Assembly: GCA_033557465.1 (NCBI GenBank)
Contig: CM066031.1
Location: 1,669,850,800 to 1,669,914,799, forward strand
Direction of reading: 5' to 3'
Length of the DNA stretch: 64,000 nucleotides
Source of the DNA: Ichthyophis bannanicus
Lineage: Eukaryota > Chordata > Amphibia > Gymnophiona > Ichthyophiidae
Of the stretch, positions 62,798 to 64,000 are shown piece after piece; within the stretch, counting starts at the first letter, position 1, and the number at the start of each line of letters is the position of its first letter. The notes below the pieces were generated by a model, which saw only the letters and a list, made by a program, of their open reading frames with translations, was not told the origin of the DNA and ran no database searches. A program made the position numbers and the translations under genes.

Positions 62798-62970
62798 GCT
62801 TATACCCTAGTAGAATGAGCTGTAACTCCCTGAGATATGTGCTTTCCACAAAGATAGGCTGAACTAATATCCTCCTTGATCCAGAGAGCAAATGCAGCAA
62901 ATACTCTAGTAAAGTATTCAGAGGTATTGCAAGAGGGTTAAGACCCTTCTCTGCACACCAAATGGTAAAC
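62798..62970 (-). pseudogene. Tyrosine recombinase fragment of DIRS-7, with an internal join
   Basis: The right part reads FTIWCAEKGLNPLAIPLNTL and LEYLLHL, the SAM-like region. Near 62885 it jumps to WIKEDISSAYLCGKHISQGV and TAHSTRV, the catalytic His-x-x-Arg block. About 200 codons that normally separate these blocks are missing. The DIRS-12 end follows at 62797. Confidence 0.7.
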
Positions 62971-64000
62971 AAAGCAAAAATGCCATCAATGTCTATAGAC
63001 ATTAACAACACGCCACACCAACAATTAGATGAATGGTCAGAGTTCCATCCCGTAACTAAAGAGACACTAAAAAATATTATCTCCGGTCTCAACACCACAA
63101 CATCTTACCTAGATCCATGTCCAGTAACATGGATAAAAAACTCAATACCAATCCTATTACCCTACATTCTCTCAATAGTAAACCTCTCTCTTACACAAGG
63201 CTACTTCCCACCAACTCTCAAACATGCACAAATACGACCAATCCTTAAAAACAGCAAACTGGATAAAACATCCCCTACATCATATAGACCCATCTCAAGC
63301 ATACCATTCTTGGCCAAAATAATAGAAAAAGTAGTTCAACTACAGACACAAGATTTTCTAGACTCATCTTACCCTCTTGATGAGCAACAGTATGGCTTTC
63401 GACCCCGCCATGGAGTGGAAACACTCCTCACAGTATTAACGGATACGCTCCTAAGAGGAATTGACAACAATAAACAGGCATTCATTCTACTTTTCATCGA
63501 CATATCAGCAGCGTTCGATAGCGTACACCACACAATAATGCTCAATAACTTGAAACAAATAGGATTAAAATCCACAGTACATAAATGGTTCTCGTCCTAC
63601 TTAAATGATAGAACGCAAAATGTAAGAATTGGAAATCAAAACTCAACCACATACAAGCAAGAAATTGGTCTACCACAAGGTTCAGCGCTGTCAGCTCTAC
63701 TATTTAATATTTACATAAAACCAGTCTGCAACATTTTTAAAAGTTTTGGAGTACGATATCATCTATATGCAGATGATATTATGATGTACATTCCATTCAC
63801 AATTCCCAGCCTACCGCTTCAACTTCTATCGGACTGCTATAATGAAATCACAACTTGGCTAAAAGCACAAAACCTCCATATCAATCACACTAAAACAGAA
63901 GTTCTAATTGTGACCAAGAACAGATCATATACCCCTCCGTCATATATAAGACTTCAAAACCAAGAAATCAAAATAAAAAAGGAAATAAGATATCTAGGTG
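62971..64000 (+). mobile_element. LINE-3: CR1/L2-group LINE, same family as LINE-2, cut by window edge
   Basis: It begins inside ORF2, between endonuclease and RT, so it is 5' truncated or its 5' part is elsewhere. Protein motifs match LINE-2 (for example KPVCNIFKSFG against QPVCDIIRSFD). Confidence 0.8.
62980..64000 (+). CDS. LINE-3 reverse transcriptase, open to the right edge (partial)
   Basis: From an ATG at 62980 the frame is open for 340 codons to the end of the window. Motifs in order: SYRPISSIPFLAKIIEKVVQ (about 100-120), GFRPRHGVETLLTVL, ILLFIDISAAFDSVHHTIML with the first catalytic Asp, GLPQGSALSALLFNIYIKPV, and YHLYADDIMMYIPF with the YADD pair at about 263-266, then KTEVLIVTKN and KEIRYLG. 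All catalytic residues are intact, in contrast to LINE-1 and LINE-2, so this copy is younger or was active more recently. The ATG is the first in frame, not a proven start; the natural ORF2 begins further upstream with the endonuclease. Confidence 0.85.
   Translation, partial: MPSMSIDINNTPHQQLDEWSEFHPVTKETLKNIISGLNTTTSYLDPCPVTWIKNSIPILLPYILSIVNLSLTQGYFPPTLKHAQIRPILKNSKLDKTSPTSYRPISSIPFLAKIIEKVVQLQTQDFLDSSYPLDEQQYGFRPRHGVETLLTVLTDTLLRGIDNNKQAFILLFIDISAAFDSVHHTIMLNNLKQIGLKSTVHKWFSSYLNDRTQNVRIGNQNSTTYKQEIGLPQGSALSALLFNIYIKPVCNIFKSFGVRYHLYADDIMMYIPFTIPSLPLQLLSDCYNEITTWLKAQNLHINHTKTEVLIVTKNRSYTPPSYIRLQNQEIKIKKEIRYLG

Larger units (their letters stand above)
30354..62970 (-). mobile_element. DIRS-7, outermost DIRS element of the nest, split into four visible pieces
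   Basis: The pieces are about 30354-30444 (3' repeat), 36067-36124 (inner 3' repeat), 51063-51421 (rest of repeat, ICR near 51210-51260, end of YR) and 62798-62970 (more YR). Everything between is later insertions: DIRS-8, DIRS-9, DIRS-11 and DIRS-12. It is of the same end type as DIRS-6 but on the minus strand. The YR reading continues in the same frame across the DIRS-11/12 insertion. LINE-3 follows at about 62971; the rest is outside the window. Confidence 0.65.

Noticed and set aside
1..64000. Endogenous retrovirus or LTR-retrotransposon as the source of gag and RT
   Set aside because: No direct LTRs, no aspartic protease, no DDE integrase. Inverted ends, ICR and tyrosine recombinase identify DIRS.

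Overview
Vertebrate, probably amphibian, genomic DNA. The best guess is a caecilian, because DIRS-type tyrosine-recombinase retrotransposons dominate the window and sit among CR1/L2-like and L1-like LINEs. The species is inference only. There are no operons, ribosome binding sites or bacterial genes. At least twelve DIRS elements or remnants (named DIRS-1 to DIRS-12 by left coordinate) cover most of the 64 kb. Nearly all are on the minus strand, so they read from high to low coordinate as: terminal repeat, gag, reverse transcriptase/RNase H/methyltransferase-like ORF, tyrosine recombinase (YR) ORF, internal complementary region (ICR), terminal repeat.

Layout. 1-6726: DIRS-1 sits inside DIRS-2, DIRS-2 sits inside the 5' UTR of DIRS-3, and a short L1-like element with two 160-bp 5' monomers also sits in DIRS-3. 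6945-14960: a minus-strand LINE is split by DIRS-4 (7962-13619) and by a TA-flanked Tigger-like element (13700-14578). 15226-22731: DIRS-5, a more diverged family, carries a LINE tail and a foreign segment with an uninterrupted 333-codon ORF. 22945-28690: DIRS-6, the only plus-strand DIRS, is decayed and carries a hAT-like fold-back element. 28690-30140 is largely repeat-poor and contains a convincing 62-codon host exon on the minus strand (29726-29911), so the window probably lies in a host gene on that strand.

30354 to about 62970 is one nest. DIRS-7 was split by DIRS-8 (30445-36066), by DIRS-9 (36125-51062) and by the adjoining pair DIRS-11/DIRS-12 (51422-62797). DIRS-9 was itself split by LINE-2 (41441-50824), and LINE-2 by a LINE 3' fragment and by DIRS-10 (44799-50525). 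A third LINE begins near 62971 and stays open to the right edge.

Two DIRS subfamilies are interleaved. One has the palindrome CGTCGGCGCCGACG in its terminal repeats (DIRS-2, 4, 10 and 11, with decayed forms in 3 and 9). The other has CGTCGGTACCGACG (DIRS-1, 8, 12). DIRS-8, 10 and 11 are best preserved: long RT and/or YR frames remain open, but each also has at least one frameshift or stop, most often in gag. Reconstructed empty sites are clean and lack target duplications, as expected for YR-mediated integration of circular intermediates. Element boundaries come from visual alignment of copies and are usually good to a few bases. Boundaries marked approximate may be off by tens of bases.
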